Source: an uncultured Bacilli bacterium (GTDB lineage Bacteria > Bacillota_I > Bacilli_A > RF39 > UBA660). Taken from it: a stretch of 9,380 bases of DNA. Shown one piece after another: positions 1 through 6,768 of this stretch (position 1 is the first letter of the stretch; each line of letters starts with the position of its first letter). The stretch is from contig CALVRQ010000012.1 in NCBI GenBank assembly GCA_944358685.1, positions 1-9,380 on the forward strand, given 5' to 3'. The notes beneath the pieces were generated by a model. That model saw only the letters and a program-made list of their open reading frames with translations, was not told where the DNA came from and did not search any database. A program made the translations under genes and the position numbers.

Positions 1-343
1 TCCATAGCTCATTATTAAAGCTAACATAATTATTTGGACTTTTCCCATAATATCTGATATCACCGTGATTATCTGCATAAAGTTCATCAGGATTTTTATC
101 TAAAATTTGGTCTATAACATCTGTCCCGTGTCCTGGAGTATATGGCGGAAAGCATGTATTATAAAGCTCGTCTATAGCTCCTTGGACATCTGTTGCCTGC
201 ATTCCACTCGCCGTATTTTCATACGTCACTTGATTAGATGGAAAATATGTTGCAGCTATTACACTTACTGTCCCACACACCACTATTCCTATTACAAATC
301 CTATTAAATATTGTTTTGAAAATTTCTTTATTTTTTCTTTCAT
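1..343 (-). CDS. Surface protein, N-terminal part (DUF6273-like family), cut by window edge
   Basis: Only the first 114 or so codons are present; the gene runs off the left edge. Reading starts at the ATG at 343-341, about 7 bases after a GGAGAGG ribosome binding site. The protein begins MKEKIKK, followed by one hydrophobic segment (about residues 10-33, ending VSVIAATYF), so it is probably exported or membrane-anchored. A conserved stretch (YENTASGMQATDVQGAIDEL) follows, then the start of a globular domain containing NNYVSFNNELW. The paralogue at 3900-4831 shares all of these landmarks and ends in a DUF6273-like domain, so the missing part is probably the same. The function is unknown; a cell-surface role is inferred from the N-terminus. 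Its upstream DNA is nearly identical to that of the paralogue, except for a 15-base homopolymer tract. Confidence 0.8.
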   Translation of the reverse strand, partial: MKEKIKKFSKQYLIGFVIGIVVCGTVSVIAATYFPSNQVTYENTASGMQATDVQGAIDELYNTCFPPYTPGHGTDVIDQILDKNPDELYADNHGDIRYYGKSPNNYVSFNNELW

Positions 344-425
344 GAATACCTCTCCTATCCTATCCATATCAAAGATATCACAAAAAAAAAAAAAAACAAG
401 TAATATTTTCGATAAATCACTTATT
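143..425. repeat. Direct repeat, left copy (surface-protein 5' end plus upstream region)
   Basis: This segment aligns without gaps to 4631-4831 over the coding part (constant offset of 4488 bases). It continues upstream of the start codon to 425, with one main length difference, an A15 tract here against A7 in the other copy. The longest exact match I found is 41 bases, 196-236 against 4684-4724. The repeat stops three bases short of the ATPase stop codon. It reflects recent duplication or gene conversion between the two paralogues. Confidence 0.85.
382..396. repeat. Homopolymer A15 (T15 on the sense strand) upstream of the surface-protein gene
   Basis: Fifteen consecutive A on the plus strand read as T15 in the sense direction, about 40 bases before the ATG at 343. 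The matching place in the second copy (4872-4878) has only seven. The flanks on both sides are otherwise conserved (GATATC-containing leader on one side, ATTTATCGAAAATATTAC on the other). Such a tract is prone to slipped-strand length change. Confidence 0.8.
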
Positions 426-427
426 TT

Positions 428-2200
428 TTATCTATCAATAAACCAATTAGCTGAAATATCACAACTACTACTAGATGGTGTTGGATTAGGTTTATCCATC
501 TTAATTAAAACAGGAACATGAAAAGCATTCCCAAATCCAATACAAGTTCCCGGTTGCAAAGTCCTAAGTCTTTTAACAATCTCATTCGTAATATTTGGAA
601 CCATATCCCTAATATATTGAATATCTCTAGGATGAAGCATCTTAAATATCAAAAAATTACTACACTGTGAAATAGATGTCTCAGATAAATCAGATGGCCT
701 TTGTGAAATAAGTCCCAAAAGAACTCCATATTTACGACCTTCTTTAGTAATTCGGTCAAAAATATTATAACCAAGCACATCAACATCACTATCATTTTGA
801 ACATATCTATGAGCTTCTTCTAATATAATGTGAAAAGGAAGTGAGGCTCTTTGTTCTAAATTCTTCGCATAATCAAATAATAACTTAGAATAAATTTTAG
901 TAATCGTTTTCGCAAACCTATCATCAACATAATTAATATTAAAGTTAATAATCTGAGCTTTCCTACCACTAGAAGCCATTAATAATTCTTTAATATATTC
1001 ATCTCTACTTAAATACCTATCACACTCAAAATATCTCGCATAATCACTATTAAGTAAAGTGTGCAGACGAACTCTTAAAACATTATTTTCATCATATATC
1101 TTACTACTATTAAATACCCCTTCTGAAAGCAAAGCAAAATCAAGAGCCATCATTAAATCCTCAAGTCCATACTTAAATGAACCATCAGGCAAAGATAATT
1201 CAATACTATCATCTAAAAATGACTGCATAAAATTAGTAAGTAACTCCATCTCCCTAAGCTTACCTGCTGCATCAATAATCAAACATTGTTTTAGACTTCT
1301 AATATACCCTGGTTGATATATCTGAGTTTCCAAATTCAAATCCTTAGTATGATAAGTTGTCAAAACCGAAAAAATTTGATCACGAATTTGTGCTGAATTC
1401 TTACCACTAGATAAAATATCTAAAATAGCTCTCGCAATAATATCATTTTTCTGTTTAATGACCTCTTTTTCATCTCTAACAAAAAGTCCAACTAATTTTA
1501 AAGTCTTTTCAATAATTGGCATCTGTGTAATTGAATCAGCATTCAAAAGTAAAGCCACATCATCTGCTGTAAGTAGCCATAAAGGAATCTTCAAAATTTC
1601 CGCATCGTTTACCATATTTACATTAGTTGTATACGCTTTAAAACTAACCTCCGGTACCTTCTGACTAATAGTTTTAAATGCATTATGATATTCACCATAA
1701 GCATCAAAAATAAATATACTAGCCCTATAAGCCACTGTACTTTTCTTATCAAAAATACTTTGTATAAGTTTAGCCACTCCCCAAGATTTACCACTACCGG
1801 TAGATCCAAACACAGCAAAATGATTTGAGAAAAATGGATTAATTTCAAATCCAACCTTAACTCCAGAATATATAGGGCTCTCACCAATATAAACATCTTC
1901 TCTTTCCTTATATTCAGGCACACTAATAATCATCGGTATTTTTTCCTTTGAAATCAACTTAACAACCGCTGAAAAAGATGGTTTACGCATAACTCCAAAC
2001 ACAAAATCATTACCAACAATTTGACCAATCAAATTAATATAAGCTGTACTTTCTTTAATATCAATAATCTCTCCAACCAACATTTGATCTTTATCTTCCA
2101 TCACCACATGTAAATTAATTAAATTTTGAAATTCAGTCAAATTAATAGCCAACTTAAGCAAAACAATATCTTCTTCAATTCCAATTATTGTTCCTAGCAT
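428..2200 (-). CDS. HerA/DUF87-family ATP-binding protein
   Basis: About 590 residues, with the signature of HerA-type hexameric DNA-translocating ATPases. An N-terminal beta-rich region (about 1-110, HAS-barrel-like) precedes Walker A GSTGSGKS (about 132-139), Walker B with FDAYGEY (about 165-171), the EEAH acidic motif (about 461-464) and a SQRP sensor-like motif (about 499-502). In this family ATP hydrolysis drives movement along or pumping of DNA, often with NurA nuclease or, in defence systems, a SIR2 or other effector. No such partner is next to it here, so its role is open. Three in-frame starts lie close together (GTG 2209, ATG 2206, ATG 2200). The AGGGTGAT just upstream best serves the ATG at 2200. 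A terminator separates it from yqeH and it has its own likely promoter. Confidence 0.9.
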   Translation of the reverse strand: MLGTIIGIEEDIVLLKLAINLTEFQNLINLHVVMEDKDQMLVGEIIDIKESTAYINLIGQIVGNDFVFGVMRKPSFSAVVKLISKEKIPMIISVPEYKEREDVYIGESPIYSGVKVGFEINPFFSNHFAVFGSTGSGKSWGVAKLIQSIFDKKSTVAYRASIFIFDAYGEYHNAFKTISQKVPEVSFKAYTTNVNMVNDAEILKIPLWLLTADDVALLLNADSITQMPIIEKTLKLVGLFVRDEKEVIKQKNDIIARAILDILSSGKNSAQIRDQIFSVLTTYHTKDLNLETQIYQPGYIRSLKQCLIIDAAGKLREMELLTNFMQSFLDDSIELSLPDGSFKYGLEDLMMALDFALLSEGVFNSSKIYDENNVLRVRLHTLLNSDYARYFECDRYLSRDEYIKELLMASSGRKAQIINFNINYVDDRFAKTITKIYSKLLFDYAKNLEQRASLPFHIILEEAHRYVQNDSDVDVLGYNIFDRITKEGRKYGVLLGLISQRPSDLSETSISQCSNFLIFKMLHPRDIQYIRDMVPNITNEIVKRLRTLQPGTCIGFGNAFHVPVLIKMDKPNPTPSSSSCDISANWFIDR

Positions 2201-2218
2201 ATTCATCACCCTATTTTA

Positions 2219-2246
2219 ATTCTACCACAAAGAACCATAAAAACAA
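2219..2246 (-). promoter_or_regulatory. Likely promoter of the HerA-type ATPase
   Basis: In the sense direction there is TTGTTT (2246-2241), a 16-base spacer, and TAGAAT (2224-2219). The TAGAAT is preceded by TGG, giving an extended -10 element. The predicted transcript start is only about 10-15 bases before the ATG at 2200, so the leader would be very short. Confidence 0.45.
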
Positions 2247-2287
2247 AATAATTTTTATTCTAATTTTAGTCATAAATTGCAAAATAA

Positions 2288-2321
2288 AATCAGAGAAAAT
2301 CAAATAATTGAATCTCTGATT
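2288..2321 (-). terminator. Terminator at the end of yqeH
   Basis: A 9-bp perfect stem (AATCAGAGA with TCTCTGATT) and a 16-base loop, followed on the minus strand by a T-rich tail (TTTATTTTGC). The upstream arm lies inside the last codons of yqeH and the TGA stop sits in the loop, so the coding region and terminator overlap. Confidence 0.65.
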
Positions 2322-3253
2322 AAATAACTAATCCCATCTAAAAGCCATAATGTAACCTTGCATTCTTTTTTAAAAGTAATAAAACCTAATCCTTTAATTA
2401 CCAAATCCTTATTTTTACCTATCAAAACCTCATGAGAAGTAAGTAAACATTCTTTTTTACTATAAGCTCTTCTATAATTTAAATCATTAGACATATAACA
2501 AATAATATTAGTATTTTCTAAATCAATTCTTAAAAAATCCTCGACTAATAAAGATTGACACCCTTTAACCTGAAAACTAATAGGTCTAATTTCCTTTCTA
2601 GGTGTTATCTTCTTTAATACCTCTGCAGAAGCTGACAAAACCATACTTCCACTATCTAAAAGACCAGGAGTATCAATTAAAGTAAGTTCATCATTAACCT
2701 TATTTTCAATCAAATCCAAAGTAGTTGATGGTAAATTACTAACCGTAATCTCACCATTATAAGAACCATAATTTTTTAAAAACTTATTAACTAAAGTACT
2801 CTTACCCGCATTCGTATAACCAATAACATAAACGTTATTACTTTTTTTATACTTCATAATCATATTATAAAGTAAATCAAAATTATAGTTATTCTTACTA
2901 GAAACCATTACCTTACCAACAACATCCAAACCAATTTTACTAAGTAAATGTTCTTTATTCACACTTCTTGGTAATAAATCAGTTTTTGTTAAAACTAAAA
3001 TAACTGGACTTTTTAAATCTAAATCCAAATTATATAAATTTAAAAAATCCGTTACCAATAAAATTAAATCGCCTTTAGAGTCAATAGAAGATATAACATC
3101 ACTGTAATCTTTATTTTCCACTTTTAAATACTTATTATAATGTTTAATATTAAAACATCTCTCACATAACTTATTATCTAAATTTTTAGTATATCCTTCA
3201 TCATTTGGAAAATCACTTTGTAATAAAGCTCCACAACCAATACATTTAGTCAT
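2300..3253 (-). CDS. yqeH: Ribosome biogenesis GTPase YqeH
   Basis: A 317-residue circularly permuted GTPase; in Bacillus subtilis YqeH is needed for assembly of the 30S ribosomal subunit. The N-terminus carries a four-cysteine zinc site (C4, C7, C30, C33). The GTPase motifs come in the permuted order G4 TKTD (89-92), G5 SSK (118-120), G1 GYTNAGKST (145-153), PSTT (175-178) and G3 DTPG (194-197). A C-terminal region of about 110 residues follows. It is shorter than the roughly 366-residue B. subtilis protein, mostly at the C-terminus. The start is set by AGGAAG before the ATG at 3253. The coding region overlaps the end of yqeG by 8 bases, so the two genes are co-transcribed and probably translationally coupled. 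The aroE, yhbY and nadD genes that follow in Bacillus are absent here. Confidence 0.93.
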   Translation of the reverse strand: MTKCIGCGALLQSDFPNDEGYTKNLDNKLCERCFNIKHYNKYLKVENKDYSDVISSIDSKGDLILLVTDFLNLYNLDLDLKSPVILVLTKTDLLPRSVNKEHLLSKIGLDVVGKVMVSSKNNYNFDLLYNMIMKYKKSNNVYVIGYTNAGKSTLVNKFLKNYGSYNGEITVSNLPSTTLDLIENKVNDELTLIDTPGLLDSGSMVLSASAEVLKKITPRKEIRPISFQVKGCQSLLVEDFLRIDLENTNIICYMSNDLNYRRAYSKKECLLTSHEVLIGKNKDLVIKGLGFITFKKECKVTLWLLDGISYLIRDSII

Positions 3254-3767
3254 AATATCTTCCTCGCCAAAACAAATCATTATCTCTTAATTTTTTCATC
3301 TTCTTGCGCTCTTTAAACCTATGAATCTTAGTTAAAATAAAATCACTATCACTAACAGGATTAACTAACACAGTTGTAATTCCCACCTTATTACCAACTT
3401 TCACATCTGTCATTAATTGGTCTCCAATAATAGCCACCTCTGTCACTTGATAACCATACTCTTGAAGCAATCTCTTTAATTTCTTAGTATGTGGTTTGTG
3501 AGCACTAGAAACACCATCAACGCCAAAATAATTTTTAAACCCCCTAAGCCTAATTTGCGGACTATTAGTAAAAATAATAACTTTAAATCCTTTTTGTTTT
3601 AAACCAATAAATAAATCCTTAGCTTTTTTAGGAGGTTCTGTACTAAAAGGAGGAACAATTGTATTATCTAAATCAAATAGTAAACACTTTATTCCTCTAC
3701 TAAGTAATTTAGAATAATCTATCGTATAAATACTTTTTTGATAAATATCTGGTAAGTATTCTTCCAT
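3246..3767 (-). CDS. yqeG: YqeG family HAD-IIIA phosphatase
   Basis: 173 residues, matching the usual family length. It has the HAD phosphatase motifs: DLDNT (32-36, with nucleophile D32 and acid-base D34), FTNSP (66-70), the lysine of HKPHTK (K91), and GDQLMTD (115-121). The family includes yeast Gep4, the mitochondrial phosphatidylglycerophosphate phosphatase, so a role in phosphatidylglycerol synthesis is possible; this is inferred from family only. The start is the ATG at 3767, preceded by a strong AAAGGAGG. The longer reading frame upstream of it (to 3812) has no comparable signal. It is the first gene of a yqeG-yqeH operon, with a promoter at about 3801-3829. Confidence 0.92.
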   Translation of the reverse strand: MEEYLPDIYQKSIYTIDYSKLLSRGIKCLLFDLDNTIVPPFSTEPPKKAKDLFIGLKQKGFKVIIFTNSPQIRLRGFKNYFGVDGVSSAHKPHTKKLKRLLQEYGYQVTEVAIIGDQLMTDVKVGNKVGITTVLVNPVSDSDFILTKIHRFKERKKMKKLRDNDLFWRGRYYD

Positions 3768-3800
3768 AAAATCTCGCCTCCTTTTAATAATTCTAATATA

Positions 3801-3829
3801 ATAATAACACATTTACCATTTGTCGGCAA
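3801..3829 (-). promoter_or_regulatory. Likely promoter of the yqeG-yqeH operon
   Basis: The sense strand shows a -10 element TATTAT (3806-3801) preceded by TGT, which makes an extended -10. TTGCCG (3829-3824) lies 17 bases upstream as a weak -35. It sits between the surface-protein terminator and the yqeG ribosome binding site. Confidence 0.5.
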
Positions 3830-3865
3830 TAATTTACACTTTTTTACAAAATATTTATATATTAA

Positions 3866-3892
3866 AACTCAGTACACTAATCATACTGAGTT
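3866..3892 (-). terminator. Terminator downstream of the surface-protein gene
   Basis: A 9-bp perfect stem (AACTCAGTA with TACTGAGTT) and a 9-base loop, followed on the minus strand by TTTTAATAT. It begins a few bases after the TAA at 3900 and separates this gene from the yqeG promoter. Confidence 0.7.
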
Positions 3893-3899
3893 AAAATTA

Positions 3900-4265
3900 T
3901 TAATTTAAAGTAAATGGATTGATTTGAGAGCCATCTCCTCCCGTAATTTTGACTGAAGAGGAAAGAGTTATGACAGGCCTGACCGCAATGTCCGCATAGT
4001 CTGTATTGCTGCCATTCACAGTACCACTGATTTTCACAAGAATCACGAAGTCCAAAGTACCAAAAGAACTAGGCGACAAGGTCCACCAATTATCACTATT
4101 AAACATCCAATCACTATTTTTACATGTACTAAAATTATCATTATTTAAACTAAATGTTCCACACTGTTCTTTATTTGAATTAGCTCTATAATATTCACTT
4201 ACCGTTGGTAAGGCTACTTTTACTTTTGATGTCGTTACTTTTTCATCACTATTTGATCTTGTATA
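3900..4265 (-). pseudogene. C-terminal part of the DUF6273-like surface protein, out of frame
   Basis: This frame opens after a TGA at 4268-4266 and runs to TAA at 3900-3902 with no start codon or ribosome binding site suited to separate translation. It continues the sense of the frame ending at 4235: EKVTTSKVKVALPTVSEYYR, two cysteines, then a WWTLSPS motif and finally AVRPVITLSS. The WTLS...VRPV pattern resembles the end of DUF6273 domains, which I relate by memory to a C-type-lectin or FGE-like fold. It must be joined to the 4235-4831 frame by a -1 shift to give a full-length protein of about 310-320 residues. Whether this is a dead gene, a sequencing error in an A-run, or a real recoding site cannot be decided here. 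Confidence 0.7.
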
Positions 4266-4831
4266 TCATTATTATCATCAGTTACTGCACCCGCATAATA
4301 TGTTCCCTCTACTATTTGACTTTGGGCAGTGCTTGTTAAACTATTATAATAATCCCCATTCAAATAAGTATTTAAAGTTGCAGGAAGATTCCAATTATTA
4401 CTACCTGAACTATCCCATGCAATATATCCTATACTTGCATCCCTCATTATCTTTATCGTTCCATCTGAATTTATGGATATTATTCTCCATCGTTCATTAT
4501 TAAAAGTTACATAATTATTGGGATTGACTCCTTTATATGTATATTTTCCGTCTTCATATTCATCGGCGTAAAGTCCTTCGCCTGAATTTACTATATCTAC
4601 ATTATCTAATACCCATTCTCCTCCTGTTTTTGGTGGAAAACAAACATTATAAAGCTCGTCAATTGCTCCCTGTACATCTGTTACCTGCATTCCACTCGCC
4701 GTATTTTCATACGTCACTTGATTACCTGGAAAATATGTTGCCGCTATTACACTTACTCCTCCACACACCACTATTCCTGTTATAAATCCTGGCAAATATC
4801 CTAACACTATTTTCTTTATTTTCTCTTTCAT
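4235..4831 (-). CDS. DUF6273-like surface protein, N-terminal frame (frameshifted gene)
   Basis: 198 codons from the ATG at 4831, which has AGGAGAG about 7 bases upstream; the extension to 4873 has no such signal. It has a short basic N-terminus, a hydrophobic segment (about 9-34), the conserved YENTASGMQVTDVQGAIDEL stretch (about 41-60), then a domain with NNYVTFNNERWRIISI and a stretch around MRDASIGYIAWDSS and LPATLNTYLNG. The frame ends in TAA directly after ATG AAA AAG, just where the adjacent frame takes over the same protein. This is the paralogue of the gene at the left edge. It is probably exported or membrane-anchored, function unknown. Upstream lies the nuclease gene, separated by a terminator. 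Confidence 0.8.
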   Translation of the reverse strand: MKEKIKKIVLGYLPGFITGIVVCGGVSVIAATYFPGNQVTYENTASGMQVTDVQGAIDELYNVCFPPKTGGEWVLDNVDIVNSGEGLYADEYEDGKYTYKGVNPNNYVTFNNERWRIISINSDGTIKIMRDASIGYIAWDSSGSNNWNLPATLNTYLNGDYYNSLTSTAQSQIVEGTYYAGAVTDDNNDIQDQIVMKK

Positions 4832-4907
4832 AAATATCTCTCCTATCCTATCCATATCCAAGATATCACACAAAAAAACAAGTAATATTTTCGATAAATC
4901 GCTTATT
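4631..4907. repeat. Direct repeat, right copy (surface-protein 5' end plus upstream region)
   Basis: Partner of 143-425, in the same orientation and colinear over the coding part. The upstream part ends at 4907. The two copies enclose the ATPase, yqeH, yqeG and most of the second surface-protein gene, so homologous recombination between them could delete about 4.5 kb, including yqeGH, or produce a chimeric surface gene. Confidence 0.85.
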
Positions 4908-4938
4908 CTCTTTTGAACTATGTAAACTCCAATTTTAA

Positions 4939-4969
4939 AAGCACTAAATATTATTCATAATTAGTGCTT
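4939..4969 (-). terminator. Terminator at the end of the Rpn-family nuclease gene
   Basis: A 9-bp perfect stem (AAGCACTAA with TTAGTGCTT) with a 13-base loop, followed on the minus strand by TTTAAAATT. The upstream arm lies within the last coding triplets and the TAA stop falls in the loop, the same coding-terminator overlap seen at yqeH. Confidence 0.65.
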
Positions 4970-5844
4970 CTTAATTTTTCGATTTCTTGGATAGTTAGAC
5001 CGGTAATTTCTGAAATATCTTCTATACTCATTTTTTTATTAAGCATTTTTTGAGCTATTTCTAGTTTATTTTCTTTGATTCCAATATTCTTACCTTCTTC
5101 TTTGGCTCCTTCAAGTTCATTATGTTTAACTAAAGCATCCATCTTCTCTTTCTGCCACTCATGAATAATAAACTCATCTTTACTCATATTAATAACCGCC
5201 TCCATTAACTTTTGAACTTTATCTTCATCTAGTACTTGTCTAGCTAATTCATATAACTCTGTAAATGTCCTTGATGTAAGCATTGTATACCATATTACCT
5301 CTTTACTTCTATCACCTTCATTGTAATATAAATTTCTATAAAGTTCAAGCGATTTAGTTAATGTATGCCTATTTGAATTATATATCTTATGAGTCTTTAA
5401 TCCATATAAAACTATATCATCTTCTAGTATATCTTCATAAGGGCTTTCGTTTAAATTAAGCTGATATACATATTTATATTTTAAATTATTGATATCTTCG
5501 CCTGTTTCAATAACTCTTGTAGATATTATATCTCCATATGAAAAATTTCGGTCAGATACATATTCAAATTTACTTTTATTCATCTCGACATCAATATATA
5601 TTCTATTATTAATTACAACCAAAATATCGACGGTTCTTTTATATTCATTTTTACTTGTAACAGGTATTTCACTATCTAAAAGATTTATACTATCGTTATC
5701 GTTTATATTTGTAGGAATACTTACTTTTAAAAATTCTTTTAAAATATCTAAATTTATTTTAAACACACTTTTAAAAGCTCTATCATAAAAAAGTGGAATC
5801 ATAGGTAGTGTTTGGTCTAACTTTTCTAAATGTTCTATTTCCAT
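4951..5844 (-). CDS. Rpn family recombination-promoting nuclease / PD-(D/E)XK transposase-like protein
   Basis: 297 residues with the typical layout of the PDDEXK_2 (Rpn) family. A conserved N-terminus (PLFYDRAFKSVF, about 17-28) is followed by a PD-(D/E)XK core: D73 in RTVDILV and E87 in IDVEMN, with N89 where many nucleases have K or Q. A helical middle follows, then a charged C-terminal tail (KEEGKNIGIKENK and an EDISEITGLTIQEIEKL helix-turn-helix-like end, about 250-292). Escherichia coli RpnA is a DNA endonuclease that promotes RecA-independent recombination, and the family is common in multiple copies in gut Firmicutes. AAAGGAGAT sits about 4 bases before the ATG. It has its own likely promoter and a terminator, so it is a single-gene unit. 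Confidence 0.88.
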   Translation of the reverse strand: MEIEHLEKLDQTLPMIPLFYDRAFKSVFKINLDILKEFLKVSIPTNINDNDSINLLDSEIPVTSKNEYKRTVDILVVINNRIYIDVEMNKSKFEYVSDRNFSYGDIISTRVIETGEDINNLKYKYVYQLNLNESPYEDILEDDIVLYGLKTHKIYNSNRHTLTKSLELYRNLYYNEGDRSKEVIWYTMLTSRTFTELYELARQVLDEDKVQKLMEAVINMSKDEFIIHEWQKEKMDALVKHNELEGAKEEGKNIGIKENKLEIAQKMLNKKMSIEDISEITGLTIQEIEKLRSTNYE

Positions 5845-5866
5845 ATATCTCCTTTCTAAGCCCCTT

Positions 5867-5895
5867 CATATATAAACATACGACGTAAAAATCAA
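5867..5895 (-). promoter_or_regulatory. Possible promoter of the Rpn-family nuclease gene
   Basis: TTGATT (5895-5890), a 17-base spacer and TATATG (5872-5867) on the minus strand, between the dac terminator and the ribosome binding site. Both hexamers match consensus at only four positions, so the assignment is weak. Confidence 0.35.
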
Positions 5896-5915
5896 ATTTC
5901 CTCTTGCTATTGAAA

Positions 5916-5939
5916 AATCTAGTATTTTTACACTAGATT
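5916..5939 (-). terminator. Terminator downstream of the dac remnant
   Basis: An 8-bp perfect stem (AATCTAGT with ACTAGATT) and an 8-base loop. On the minus strand it is followed by TTTC, a short T tail. It lies 16 bases after the dac stop codon. Confidence 0.6.
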
Positions 5940-5955
5940 ATAACTAATTTACTTT

Positions 5956-6768
5956 TTATTCCAAACTCATATCACCTACAAGCATATCTTTAACATTCCT
6001 AATAAACAAATTACCAAAACTAGCTTTTTCTACATCATTTTTAACTGTCAGTTTCAAAGTCTTTACCACATTATTATCTTCTTTAATCTCTAATGTTCCC
6101 ACATTATCACCAACCTTTAATGGCGCTTTTAATGACTTTAATTTAATGTTATAACTAATATCCCCGTCCTTATCACCTTTCTTTTTAACCATCGTCGCTT
6201 CGCCAACTGGCACCACCTCTACATACTCATCTTTACCATTTTCTACTCTATACTTACCAAGAGCATTTTTATTTTTAAGCATATTAATAACCTTATACTG
6301 AGCAAACGCATAATCAAGCATTTCACTAACTTCTTGATTACGAATCTTACTAGTCTCTTCACCCATAACTACTGCAATAATTCTCATGCCATCCTTTTCA
6401 GCCGTTGCCGTCATACAATAACCAGCATCATCAGTAAATCCCGTCTTAAGCCCATCAACACCATCATAAAATCTAACTAAACGATTAGTATTAACAAGCC
6501 ATATTTTTCTATCTGTATTCTCTCTTAAATAATCTTCATAAATTTTCGTATATTCTAAAACCTGTTTATGTTTAACAAGCTCTTTAGCTATTAATGACAT
6601 ATCCCGGCTACTAGAATAATGATCCGCATCATCAAGTCCATGAGGATTTTTAAAATGTGTATTTGTAAGTCCAAGCTCACTAGCTCTTTTATTCATCATA
6701 CTCACAAAATTATTCACACTACCAGCTACTGTTTCCGCTAAAGCCACAACCGCATCCCTCGCTGTTAC
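5956..6768 (-). pseudogene. D-alanyl-D-alanine carboxypeptidase (DacA/DacF family), 3' part, interrupted by an integrated element
   Basis: In family S11 (PBP5-like) this enzyme trims the terminal D-alanine from peptidoglycan stem peptides outside the membrane. The surviving frame starts mid-protein: ARDAVVALAETVAGS corresponds to the stretch at the SxN motif, with R where N is usual. HFKNPHGLDD and the catalytic-site KTG (in VDGLKTGFTDDAGY) follow, then the beta-rich PBP5 C-terminal domain. The signal peptide and the SxxK nucleophile motif are missing. The frame stays open to about 6789 but the residues before 6768 do not resemble the family, and the nominal GTG at 6747 is an internal valine codon without a ribosome binding site. 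The serine recombinase gene abuts and overlaps it. The 5' half is expected beyond the right edge. Confidence 0.85.

Noticed and set aside
421..445. Terminator after the ATPase gene
   Set aside because: GATAAA and TTTATC can form a short stem, but it is weak and no T tract follows, so read-through into the surface-protein gene is possible.
1618..1923. A 101-codon minus-strand frame inside the ATPase gene
   Set aside because: It is a second frame of the ATPase gene, over the Walker A and B region, with no domain of its own.
2300..2302. TGA read as tryptophan (mycoplasma code)
   Set aside because: The TGA of yqeH sits within a terminator hairpin and downstream codons give no family-like sequence, while the genes here use TGG for tryptophan.
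4832..4873. Upstream extension of the surface-protein gene
   Set aside because: The AGGAGAG ribosome binding site lies inside this stretch and serves the ATG at 4831, and the paralogue at the left edge starts at the matching ATG.
107..5788. Plus-strand reading frames of 60-99 codons
   Set aside because: They lie antisense to well-supported minus-strand genes, show low-complexity composition and lack convincing ribosome binding sites or family motifs.
5956..6747. An intact 263-residue carboxypeptidase starting at GTG 6747
   Set aside because: The GTG is an internal valine codon in a conserved family motif, there is no ribosome binding site, and the catalytic SxxK motif and signal peptide are absent.
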